From the IMG/VR virus record IMGVR_UViG_3300003322_000558, positions 1-43,830 of that record: DNA of 43,830 nt. One strand, 5' to 3'. Both the position numbers and the translations under genes were made by a program. Positions 1 to 6,685 of this stretch are shown in pieces. This stretch comes from a virus. Positions within the stretch are counted from its first letter, which is position 1; every line of letters starts with the position of its first letter. The notes beneath the pieces were generated by a model. The model did not search any database. It saw only the letters and a program-made list of their open reading frames with translations, and was not told the DNA's origin.

Positions 1-231
1 CGCGGTGCCGCACAGGCGTCGGGCAAGTATTCCACAGCCAAGGCCAGCGGCTTCTTCGGCAAAGCCAAGGGCGAGGACGGCTGCGCTCTGTTCCTGGTGC
101 GGCGTGATGAGGGTGAAGACTTTGGCCGAATTCTGCATGCCAAGGCATTGATCGTCGGGCAAGACGGCATTGAACCTGACGTGTACTACACCCTTGATAC
201 CGCCGGCAACGCCGTCAAGGCGGAGGACTGA
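1..231 (+). CDS. C-terminal fragment of a DUF7666-type repeat protein (5' end outside window start)
   Basis: The frame is open from base 1 and stops at TGA 229-231, giving 76 residues with no start. It opens with a Gly/Ala/Ser unit (RGAAQASGKYSTAKASGF) of the kind that forms tandem repeats in DUF7666 phage proteins, then a compact C-terminal domain ending in NAVKAED. The N-terminal half of such a protein ends the window (43458-43830) in the same repeat type; the 15-mer GCACAGGCGTCGGGC occurs at both ends. I infer one gene cut by the window edges of a circular or permuted genome. Function is unknown; the position places it in the early rightward operon. Confidence 0.75.
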   Translation, partial: RGAAQASGKYSTAKASGFFGKAKGEDGCALFLVRRDEGEDFGRILHAKALIVGQDGIEPDVYYTLDTAGNAVKAED

Positions 232-234
232 GAC

Positions 235-420
235 ATGCGAAACCCCAACCAATCCCCCTCCTACCACGGGCGCTACCCGCGCACGATGGAAGAAGCCTAT
301 GGCCCAGGTGCGCGCCTGACACGCGAGAAGGAGCCGATCGACTGGACGAATGTGGTGTGCTATGTGGCGTGCGTGCTGTGCGCCGTGGCACTGGGCGTGC
401 TGTGTGCGTGGAGGGGTTGA
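235..420 (+). CDS. small single-pass membrane protein
   Basis: A 61-residue protein preceded by a GGAGG ribosome site inside the end of the upstream gene (start 4 nt after its stop). The N-terminal half is polar and Pro/Arg-rich; the C-terminal third (about residues 38-58, VVCYVACVLCAVALGVLCAW) is one hydrophobic helix with three cysteines. It is tightly packed in the early operon. I recognise no function; a small inner-membrane protein made early is a typical place for host-modifying or exclusion genes, which is inference only. Confidence 0.7.
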   Translation: MRNPNQSPSYHGRYPRTMEEAYGPGARLTREKEPIDWTNVVCYVACVLCAVALGVLCAWRG

Positions 421-421
421 G

Positions 422-604
422 ATGCAAGTTTTCACTGTTACGGTGCAGTTTCAACTTGTCGATGTAAATGCGCATTCCGACATCTTGTCTTCGACGCATG
501 CCACACGTATTCAGACAACGGTAGAGAACGCACTAGCTCAAGGCATAAAGGATACTGCAGTTGCGTTCTCTACCCCGATAGTTGAAGTGAGGACGGTGCC
601 ATGA
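422..604 (+). CDS. hypothetical early protein (60 aa)
   Basis: ATG 422 is preceded by GGAGGGG at 410-416 with good spacing; a longer frame from 350 exists but would overlap the previous gene and lacks such a site. The product starts MQVFTVTVQFQLVDV and looks like a small beta-strand/helix protein with no cysteines. Its stop overlaps the next ATG (ATGA at 601-604), so translation is probably coupled. Function unknown. Confidence 0.65.
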   Translation: MQVFTVTVQFQLVDVNAHSDILSSTHATRIQTTVENALAQGIKDTAVAFSTPIVEVRTVP

Positions 605-780
605 CATCCGAACAATGCGCGGCCCGCCAGGCCGATCACGAGAACCTGATTCGTGAGTTGGTTGATGCGCTCGCCGAACTCTGCGATGTCGCTGTCGGCA
701 GCGTCGAATTGAGCGACTGGCCTGAACTGCAGGAAGCGCTGGAAAAAGGCCGGAGCGCATTGGAGAAAGTTGATGCGTGA
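601..780 (+). CDS. hypothetical early protein (59 aa), helical
   Basis: A 59-residue frame (MTSEQCAARQADHENLIREL...) starts at the ATG overlapping the previous stop and ends at 778-780, overlapping the VRR-NUC start. The sequence is rich in Glu, Leu and Ala and should be mostly alpha-helical. The exact head-to-tail overlaps on both sides support it as a real gene in a coupled series. No function recognised. Confidence 0.65.
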   Translation: MTSEQCAARQADHENLIRELVDALAELCDVAVGSVELSDWPELQEALEKGRSALEKVDA

Positions 781-1051
781 GTCCACAGTCGAACGCCATC
801 TGCGCAAGCAGTGGCTGGCCATCGGCGGCGAGATCCGCAAGCTGGCATGGCTGTGCCGACGCGGTGCGCCCGACCGGCTCCTGATGCTGCCCGACGGTCG
901 CCTGTGGTTCGTGGAACTCAAGGCGCCAGGCAAGGGCGCCGAGGACCATCAGGCGCGCGAGCATCGCCGGCTGTGGCAAATGGGCCAGAAGGTGCTGGTG
1001 CTCGATACGATCGAAGCGGTTGATGTGTTCGTGAAGGGGGTGATGCAATGA
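773..1051 (+). CDS. VRR-NUC domain nuclease
   Basis: A 92-residue single-domain protein of the VRR-NUC family (PD-(D/E)XK fold). It shows the family core: GAPD at 31-34, then a strand with VELK at 47-50 supplying the catalytic E and K; the N-terminal helix carries E and R residues (STVERHLRKQW). Phage VRR-NUC proteins are thought to act as structure-specific nucleases in replication or resolution of branched DNA. ATG 773 is chosen over TTG 770 because GGAG at 762-765 sits 7 nt upstream. It overlaps both neighbours by a few bases. Confidence 0.88.
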   Translation: MRESTVERHLRKQWLAIGGEIRKLAWLCRRGAPDRLLMLPDGRLWFVELKAPGKGAEDHQAREHRRLWQMGQKVLVLDTIEAVDVFVKGVMQ

Positions 1052-1206
1052 ACAACTGGTGCACTTGGCGCGTTACGCTCTACTTCGACTTCTGCCGCGT
1101 GGTGAAGACCGTGCGCGCAGGCTGCGCTGCCGCAGCAATCGGCAAGGTCCGCGTACCGGGTTGTACGCCCAATGCGGTGGTGTGCGAACCGACAGGGGGC
1201 GTGTGA
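1048..1206 (+). CDS. hypothetical early protein (52 aa)
   Basis: ATG 1048 overlaps the VRR-NUC stop (ATGA), and the frame ends at TGA 1204-1206, which overlaps the next ATG. The product begins MNNWCTWRVTLYFDFCRVVK and has a hydrophobic stretch, four cysteines and an Ala-rich middle. The overlaps on both sides are the main support. Function unknown. Confidence 0.6.
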   Translation: MNNWCTWRVTLYFDFCRVVKTVRAGCAAAAIGKVRVPGCTPNAVVCEPTGGV

Positions 1207-1508
1207 TGGGACGCCCGAGAAATGCTGTGCGCGACGCCGCATTGGCCGCCGGCCAGAAGTATTACCTGGCTGACAAGCCCTGCCTACACGGCCACATGGG
1301 TTTGCGCAATACGAAATCAAACAACTGTGTGCAGTGCACCGGCCGACGCTACAGGGCGAACCGATTCTTGAAGACGCTAGGCCAACCGTTGCCTGTCCTG
1401 CGCGAACCGGTGTTCGTGTCGGCCTACGCCGTCGAGCGTGTGCGCCCCGCCGAGCTGGTGACGTGGGGCGGCCCGTACCCAGCGCTGATGGCAGCAGCCT
1501 GGAGATAA
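1206..1508 (+). CDS. Cys/His zinc-ribbon-like protein (100 aa)
   Basis: ATG 1206 overlaps the previous stop as TGATG. The N-terminal half carries a C-x2-HGH motif (PCLHGHMGLRNTKSN) followed by a C-x2-C pair (NNCVQC), a pattern found in small phage zinc-binding proteins and in the metal site of endonuclease VII-like proteins. The C-terminal half (Val-Arg-Pro-rich) is unassigned. Without a visible catalytic set I call only a probable metal-binding DNA-associated protein. A longer frame from 1059 exists but conflicts with the 52-residue gene. Confidence 0.65.
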   Translation: MGRPRNAVRDAALAAGQKYYLADKPCLHGHMGLRNTKSNNCVQCTGRRYRANRFLKTLGQPLPVLREPVFVSAYAVERVRPAELVTWGGPYPALMAAAWR

Positions 1509-1555
1509 TTCAACCACCGCCCGTTGGTCACGGGCACAACCATAGGAGCAACACG

Positions 1556-2398
1556 ATGTACAAGAAAAGCATCACGGGTATCGCAATCGCGGCGCTGATG
1601 GCCGCAAGTCTGCCAGCCTTCGCCGGCGGCAACTCCAACAACAGCGACACGATCGCACAGGGAGGGACGGGAAATGGCTACGGCGGCAATGGATATGGCG
1701 GCGCTGGTGGTTCTGCGAGTGCTGGCGCTGTGGGTGTTGGTATCGCTGCTGGTGGTGCTGGCGGTAACGGTGGTAGTGGTGGCGCCGGTGGCGCTGGCGG
1801 TCAAGGTGGCGCAGGGGGCTCGGTGGTTGGTTCGGGTAACTCGTCGGCCACGGGTGGTGCAGTCGTAGGGTCGGGCAACTCGACGCAGGGCCAGCAGCAA
1901 GGCCAGGCGCAGTCGTCGAAGAACTCCAACCGCAACGACAACCGCAGCAGCGCGTCGGCCAGCAACAGCGGCAACAACGCGGCGCAGCAGGTGAATGTGG
2001 GCGGCGATACCGTGACCTACCAGGCGCCGAAGATCCCCGTGGCCACTGCGTATGCCGCCGGGCTCACGGCCAGCAACGGCACGTGCATGGGCTCGACGAG
2101 CGCTGGCGTGCAGGGCATGAGCGTGGGCGTGTCGATCGGCTCGACGTGGAAGGACGCCGGCTGCGACCGTCGCTACAACGCCCAGGCTCTCGCCGCTGTT
2201 GGCCAGGCCAAGGCCGCTGTCGCACTGCTGTGCCAGGATACCGACATCGCCCGCGCGATGGACGTGGCCGGCACCCCCTGCGCAAAGGCAGAGGTTAAGG
2301 TGTCTGATACTGTGATTGATGCTGATACCACAGTCGCGCAGGTGCAGCACACCGACCCGATCGTGCGCAGCCGGCTAGGCCTGCCACCGCTGAAGTAA
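1556..2398 (+). CDS. secreted glycine-rich protein
   Basis: The start at 1556 follows AGGA at 1543-1546. The 280-residue product begins with a clear Sec signal peptide (MYKKSITGIAIAALMAASLPAFA, cut after AFA near residue 23). Residues 30-95 are almost entirely Gly/Ala/Ser (GGAGGxGG units), followed by Gln/Asn/Ser-rich linker to about 140. The C-terminal domain (about 150-235) contains four cysteines (GTCMGS, AGCDRR, LLCQDT, TPCAKA), compatible with two disulfides in the periplasm. It lies in the early operon, not beside lysis or tail genes. Role unknown; envelope modification or superinfection exclusion is inference. Confidence 0.85.
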   Translation: MYKKSITGIAIAALMAASLPAFAGGNSNNSDTIAQGGTGNGYGGNGYGGAGGSASAGAVGVGIAAGGAGGNGGSGGAGGAGGQGGAGGSVVGSGNSSATGGAVVGSGNSTQGQQQGQAQSSKNSNRNDNRSSASASNSGNNAAQQVNVGGDTVTYQAPKIPVATAYAAGLTASNGTCMGSTSAGVQGMSVGVSIGSTWKDAGCDRRYNAQALAAVGQAKAAVALLCQDTDIARAMDVAGTPCAKAEVKVSDTVIDADTTVAQVQHTDPIVRSRLGLPPLK

Positions 2399-2423
2399 TC
2401 GGCCTAGGAATTCTCAGGAGTTG

Positions 2424-2450
2424 GGCCAGCGTAATGCCGGCCTCTTTTTT
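2424..2450 (+). terminator. probable rho-independent terminator after the glycine-rich gene
   Basis: GGCC at 2424-2427 pairs with GGCC at 2439-2442, and after one mismatch GC pairs with GC around the loop GTAAT; TC and six T follow (2445-2450). The stem is short, so it may be leaky and only reduce expression of the helicase downstream. Confidence 0.5.
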
Positions 2451-2464
2451 CAAAGGACAATGAA

Positions 2465-2692
2465 ATGCAGCAAAGCAACATCCCCTCGCGGCACCAGATC
2501 GGCGACATCGTATCGCTGAACGTAGGCGATGAACAAATGCCCGTAGCACAGGCAAAGATCACCGCCATTACATTCACCGATTACGGCAAGGTGCTTTACG
2601 ATCTCTCCCTTCTATTGATGAGTGCCGGCGAGGCTCAGTATTTTCCGCTCATGCAGCGGGTAGACAGCGTACTCGTCGGCGAGGCCAACTGA
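2465..2692 (+). CDS. hypothetical early protein (75 aa)
   Basis: ATG 2465 follows AAGGA at 2453-2457. The product (MQQSNIPSRHQIGDIVSL...) reads like a small beta-barrel: a GDIV strand, a strand containing AKITAITF and a further strand with KVLYDLSLLL. This resembles small SH3-like or KOW-like folds, but I cannot assign a family. It sits just upstream of the helicase. Confidence 0.7.
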   Translation: MQQSNIPSRHQIGDIVSLNVGDEQMPVAQAKITAITFTDYGKVLYDLSLLLMSAGEAQYFPLMQRVDSVLVGEAN

Positions 2693-2694
2693 CC

Positions 2695-4095
2695 GTGCCC
2701 CTCCCCGTTTTCACCCCCCGCCCCCTGCAGCACCCCATGATCGACCACATCCTCGCGCATCCCCGCGCGGGGGTATTCGCCGGGATGGGCACCGGTAAGA
2801 CCAGCGGCACGCTCTGCGCACTCCACACGCTGCAGCTGGTGGAGAGCGGGCCTGTCCTGGTGATCGCGCCGCTGCGGGTGGCCGAGAACACCTGGCCGGA
2901 CGAGGTGGGGCGCTGGGATCAGTTTGCTGGCGCGTTCACCCCGATCACGATCCTGGGCGATGGCAACCAGCGCGCCGCCGCGCTCGACCGCGCACTGCGC
3001 GCGCCTAATGCCCTGGCCACCGTGAACTTCGAGAACCTGCCGTGGCTGGTGGAACGTCTCGCGGCGAAGAAAATCCAGTGGCCGTTTCGGACCGTGGTGG
3101 TCGACGAGGCATCGAAACTGAAAGGGTTCCGGTTGAAGCAGGGCACGCAGCGCGCCCGCGCGCTCGCCACCGTGGCGCACAAGCATATCGACCGCATCAT
3201 CCTGCTGACCGGCACGCCGGCGCCCAACGGGCTGGCGGACCTCTATGGGCTCCTGTGGTTCATCGACGGCGGGCAGCGCCTGGGCCGCACGTTCAGCGCG
3301 TTTACCCAGCGCTGGTTCCGCAAGTCGTTCAATGGCTTTGGGGTCGAGCCGCTGGACCACGCGCACGACGAGATCCACGCCAGGATCAAGGACGTATGTC
3401 TGAGCCTGGACGCTGCAGACTGGTTCGACCTGCACGAGCCGGTGAAGAACGTGATCGACGTGCACCTGCCGGCCAAGGCGCGCGGGCTCTATAAGGAAAT
3501 GGAGTCGAAGTTCTTCGCCGAGATCGACGGGCACGAGGTCGAGGCGTTCAACGCCGCGGCGAAGTCGATGAAGCTGCTGCAGCTGTGCTCCGGCGCCGCG
3601 TATGTGGGCGAGGACAACAGCGAGTGGGCGGTGGTGCACGACGCGAAGATCGCGGCGCTGGAGTCGGTGGTCGAGGAAGCCGGCGGCATGCCTGTGCTGG
3701 TGTTCTACCACTTCAAGTCCGCGCTGGCGCGGCTGCTGAAGGCGTTCCCCGGCGCGATCAACGTGGGCACGTCGGAGGGCCTGCGCGCGGCGAAGGCCGG
3801 CAAAGGGAAGGTGTGGCTTGGGCATCCGGCCAGCATGGGGCACGGCGTGGATGGGCTGCAGTACCACACCAACATTTGCGCCTTCTTCGACCTGAATTGG
3901 AACCTCGAAGAACACTTGCAGGCCATCGAACGGATTGGCCCGACACGCCAGGCGCAGGCCGGGTTTGATCGACCGGTGTTCGTCCACTACATCACGGCGC
4001 GCGATACGGTGGACGAGGTAGTGCTGGAGCGCATTCGCACGAAGCGCGAGGTGCAGGACTTGTTGATGGAAGCTCTTAAACGGAGGAAGGAATGA
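2695..4095 (+). CDS. SNF2-type DEAD-like helicase/translocase
   Basis: A 466-residue superfamily 2 ATPase. Walker A is GMGTGKT (30-36), the Walker B/DEAD-like box is VVVDEAS (134-140), motif III is LTGTP (171-175), and a C-terminal helicase domain ends with a motif VI region QAIERIGPTRQ. Phage proteins of this length occur in replication modules next to VRR-NUC and family A polymerase, as here, and probably translocate on or remodel DNA during replication or recombination. GTG 2695 has GAGG at 2681-2684. The gene overlaps the following one at ATGA. Confidence 0.9.
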   Translation: MPLPVFTPRPLQHPMIDHILAHPRAGVFAGMGTGKTSGTLCALHTLQLVESGPVLVIAPLRVAENTWPDEVGRWDQFAGAFTPITILGDGNQRAAALDRALRAPNALATVNFENLPWLVERLAAKKIQWPFRTVVVDEASKLKGFRLKQGTQRARALATVAHKHIDRIILLTGTPAPNGLADLYGLLWFIDGGQRLGRTFSAFTQRWFRKSFNGFGVEPLDHAHDEIHARIKDVCLSLDAADWFDLHEPVKNVIDVHLPAKARGLYKEMESKFFAEIDGHEVEAFNAAAKSMKLLQLCSGAAYVGEDNSEWAVVHDAKIAALESVVEEAGGMPVLVFYHFKSALARLLKAFPGAINVGTSEGLRAAKAGKGKVWLGHPASMGHGVDGLQYHTNICAFFDLNWNLEEHLQAIERIGPTRQAQAGFDRPVFVHYITARDTVDEVVLERIRTKREVQDLLMEALKRRKE

Positions 4096-4379
4096 CGGGC
4101 ACTTTCACTTGCAAAGTTTGCGGTATGGGACCGGAGGCTTGCGTGGGCTCGGGGTGCTTCGGCACGCGCAGCATCGACGACGCAACCGGCGAGGAATGGA
4201 ACGCCGCCAGCGCGGCAGCGCGCCGCGAAGGAACACGATACCTCTGCACGCCCCCCAGCCGCGTCGTCGGCATATGCGAGTTCCAAGGCCAGATTATCGT
4301 GGCCTGCGAAACCGGCGTGTTCCGACTGGATGGCGGCAAGCTGGTGCCGATTCCGTTTGCGCAGGCTACTTCGAACTAG
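4092..4379 (+). CDS. small zinc-finger-like protein, last gene of the rightward arm
   Basis: ATG 4092 follows a very strong GGAGGAAGGA site and overlaps the helicase stop. The 95-residue product has CKVCG near the N terminus and two further cysteines within 20 residues (EACVGSGC), a likely metal site; the C-terminal half has repeated short strands (VGICEFQGQIIVACETGVFRL) suggesting a small beta fold. Its last 14 bases overlap the end of the convergent holin gene. Function unknown. Confidence 0.75.
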   Translation: MTGTFTCKVCGMGPEACVGSGCFGTRSIDDATGEEWNAASAAARREGTRYLCTPPSRVVGICEFQGQIIVACETGVFRLDGGKLVPIPFAQATSN

Positions 4380-4887
4380 CCTTCGCAATCAGATCCGTCT
4401 TGGCGCGGCTGCCAGCTGTCGAGCCGAAGTAGTAGGCGATGACGCTGGTCCAGCTTGTGCCGAGCGCGCCGAGCATGATAAGCAGCGCGTCGCGGCCTTC
4501 TTTCGGCAGCTCGTTGCGCATCATCGTGGCGAGCACGCTGAAGAAACCGAGGGTGATGGCACACGCCAGGATGCGCGGGGTCCAGTCCATCACCGTCATT
4601 TCGCGCTTGCGTGCGCTGTCGCGGTCATCGGCGGCGATCTTTTCCAGCGCCTGCGTGTTCTGGAACCCAAGCTCCTGCATGCGCACGGCAAAATCCTGAT
4701 CGGCCTTCTTGAGCGCCAGCATCTGTTCCGGCGTGGCCCCGCTGATCGCCTGCTTCAGCGCATCCTCGGTCTTGTCGGAGAGGCCCAGCGCATCCGCGAT
4801 GGCGCCGACGGCCATGCCGCCCAGCGGGCCGCCGAGCGCAGTGCCGATCCACGGGGCGACCGTGCCAACGATCTGTTTCCAGTCCAT
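4366..4887 (-). CDS. holin (3TM / GTA-type family)
   Basis: A 173-residue membrane protein, the last gene of the leftward arm. The N terminus has a Gly-rich hydrophobic segment (IGTALGGPLGGMAVGAIADALG), the middle is a charged helix, and the C-terminal third has two membrane helices (ILACAITLGFFSVLATMM; LLIMLGALGTSWTSVIAYYFG) before a basic tail. This is the arrangement of phage holins related to the GTA_holin_3TM family. The start at 4887 overlaps the endolysin stop as TGATG; longer upstream starts lie inside the endolysin gene. It would open the inner membrane for the endolysin. Confidence 0.8.
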   Translation of the reverse strand: MDWKQIVGTVAPWIGTALGGPLGGMAVGAIADALGLSDKTEDALKQAISGATPEQMLALKKADQDFAVRMQELGFQNTQALEKIAADDRDSARKREMTVMDWTPRILACAITLGFFSVLATMMRNELPKEGRDALLIMLGALGTSWTSVIAYYFGSTAGSRAKTDLIAKASSK

Positions 4888-5378
4888 CACGCACCCCCCG
4901 CCGAGGTTTCCAGATTGCCGGCCACACGGTTCATCCAACCCTTGCCGAAGCTGGCCCACGTGGGCAGCGCCACCAGCAGCCTGATGCGCTGGGCGTTGAA
5001 GCGCATGCTGGTCTGCCGCACGTCGTGCGCGGCGACGGCCGCCAGGGTCTTCGGCCCGATCACACCGTCGTCCGCCACCCACACCGCGCGCTGCAGCAGC
5101 CGGATAGCCTGCTTCGGCCCGCTGTTGTAGCTGGTGTCGAACACATCGAACCGGATGCCGTCAGGCAACTCGTCGGCGCGCACGGTGTCCCAGTACTGGT
5201 TCTTTGCGATGACTTTGGCGGTTTCCTTCGGCATGTCGCGCATCGGCCCCATGTAGCCAGCTTGGCGCGCGGTGCGCGCTGTTACCCCCCAATTGGTCTC
5301 GCCGCCCGGGTCCGCTGCATTCCACACGTAACCACCCTCGTGGCCAATGAGCAGATCGAAAGCCTGATCGAAGTTCAT
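4887..5378 (-). CDS. endolysin, glycoside hydrolase family 108
   Basis: A 163-residue muramidase-type endolysin. The N-terminal GH108 signature HEGGYVWN places the catalytic Glu at residue 14 (EGGY), followed by DPGGETNWGVT. The C-terminal part (YNSGPKQAIRLLQRAV...DGVIGPKTL) matches the peptidoglycan-binding region usually paired with GH108. No signal peptide or signal-anchor is visible, so export should depend on the holin. ATG 5378 has GGAGGTGAAG just upstream; the frame overlaps neighbours at ATGA on both ends. Confidence 0.92.
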   Translation of the reverse strand: MNFDQAFDLLIGHEGGYVWNAADPGGETNWGVTARTARQAGYMGPMRDMPKETAKVIAKNQYWDTVRADELPDGIRFDVFDTSYNSGPKQAIRLLQRAVWVADDGVIGPKTLAAVAAHDVRQTSMRFNAQRIRLLVALPTWASFGKGWMNRVAGNLETSAGGA

Positions 5379-5701
5379 TTCTTCACCTCCAGCATGAACC
5401 AGTCCCACAGCAACTTGCCGAAGAACACGAACCCCGCAAATACCCCGGCCTGCACCACCTTCTCCAGCGCCGTGCGCAACACCTGGTTGCGCAGGTTGTG
5501 CCAGTTGATCAGCGACTCGTGGTAGCGCCGATGCCCCTCGATGTCGTTGTCGGGGAAGCCGCGGGCGAGCGCCACCACGATCTTCTCGATGTTCTCGATC
5601 TTGCCGGCCTGCTCCACCTGTCTGTCGTGAATTGCCATCATCACGTCAAGCAGCGGCTGGCCACCAATCTGGAGTAGCTGTTGCTGCCATAGCTTGTCCA
5701 T
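5375..5701 (-). CDS. lysis-cassette membrane protein (possible holin partner)
   Basis: A 108-residue protein: a mostly soluble, helical N-terminal region (about 1-75, with FPDNDIEGHRRYHESL) and one hydrophobic helix near the C terminus (VVQAGVFAGFVFFGKLLWDW). It starts at 5701 after GGGGAGAA and its stop overlaps the endolysin start. Position and topology suggest a second holin or antiholin. It lacks the coiled-coil periplasmic domain of an Rz spanin, and no Rz/Rz1 pair was found nearby. Confidence 0.7.
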   Translation of the reverse strand: MDKLWQQQLLQIGGQPLLDVMMAIHDRQVEQAGKIENIEKIVVALARGFPDNDIEGHRRYHESLINWHNLRNQVLRTALEKVVQAGVFAGFVFFGKLLWDWFMLEVKK

Positions 5702-5785
5702 GTTCTCCCCGGATTAAACATCCCCGTCAAAAGAGACTTGCTTGTGTGATTGTTATCGAATGCTGACCGGTTTACTTCAGAAACT

Positions 5786-6685
5786 CTATCGGGCTCGGCG
5801 ATACCAGATCTTGCACACCACCGTCAATGTGCTCACGGAGAAACCCGCGACCACGTTGAGGTTAAGCGTGGTCGTAGTTGCAAGCGAGAATCGCTGGGTG
5901 GGCACTGGCACGGCCACTGTTGTGCCAGTGCCTTGGTTGTTGATTTGCACGTAGTCTGGCGCCGCCGGGAGGCTGGCCCCAGTGGCAACACCTGCGCTCA
6001 ACGTATTGACTACTGTCGACCCGGCAGGGCTGAACGTGCACGAGCCGCCTACGGTGTAGTCGCCACCGCCAAGCGTGAGCGATGTCGCCGTGGCCAGAAC
6101 GCTGTTCGTTAGCGCCAGCGAAGTGTTCTGATTGCTGCCGTACTCGCCCCAAGCCCCTGCGTTCGCACTGTTGTTGGTGGTGGTGCCGACGATGCCGGCC
6201 GTTTGGCTAGGTGTAATGGCGCCCGTGGCGGTTAGCGCCGCCACGTTGACGGTGCCCGTAAAGGTGGGCGTGTCGCTGAAGACTACGCTACCGGTGCCTG
6301 TCTCGTTCGTCAGGACTGTGGCCAGCTGCGCAGACGTGGTGCTGGCGAATTGACCGAGCGTACCGCCGGTCAACGCGAACGTTGTGCCGCACGACAAGCC
6401 GGTATTGGTGGTGAATTGCAGCGCGCTGTTCGCCGTGCTGCAACTCGGAACCACAAACGCGGACGGCGCGGTGGATGCCCCGGTGAAGTTCCCCAGCACC
6501 CGATTTGCCGCGATGGGCGCCAGGCTGCCAGACGACACGGCGCCCCACGTTGGCGGCACGGCGGGGCCATTAGACACGATGGCCTGCCCCGCTGTCGACC
6601 CTGCTGGGCTGATGAGTTGCGGCGGCACGGTCTGCGCGAAGGCCGACGCGCTGAACAGCGCCAGAATTGCGAGGGTTCGTTTCAT
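5786..6685 (-). CDS. tail appendage-like protein with N-terminal signal peptide
   Basis: A 299-residue protein rich in Thr, Ser, Gly and Ala. The first 17-18 residues are a textbook Sec signal peptide (MKRTLAILALFSASAFAQ). The rest has segments such as GNFTGASTAPSAF and LGQFASTTSAQLATVL that are frequent in phage tail fibre shafts, with three cysteines (VPSCSTA, LSCGTT, GGSCTF). ATG 6685 overlaps the tailspike stop (TGATG); a GTG one codon upstream is less likely. It is placed as a tailspike companion, but the signal peptide is odd for a virion protein. Confidence 0.75.
   Translation of the reverse strand: MKRTLAILALFSASAFAQTVPPQLISPAGSTAGQAIVSNGPAVPPTWGAVSSGSLAPIAANRVLGNFTGASTAPSAFVVPSCSTANSALQFTTNTGLSCGTTFALTGGTLGQFASTTSAQLATVLTNETGTGSVVFSDTPTFTGTVNVAALTATGAITPSQTAGIVGTTTNNSANAGAWGEYGSNQNTSLALTNSVLATATSLTLGGGDYTVGGSCTFSPAGSTVVNTLSAGVATGASLPAAPDYVQINNQGTGTTVAVPVPTQRFSLATTTTLNLNVVAGFSVSTLTVVCKIWYRRAR

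Noticed and set aside
1058-1070. GGTGCACTTGGCG, an 11/13 match to the late promoter word
   Set aside because: It lies on the early strand within a gene and has no -10-like hexamer at the 14-nt spacing.
2635-3987. A 450-codon leftward frame opposite the helicase
   Set aside because: Low-complexity Arg/His/Val composition; the rightward frame has all SF2 helicase motifs.
4330-5130. A 266-codon rightward frame over the lysis genes
   Set aside because: Antisense to the holin and endolysin, which have family motifs and coupled starts.
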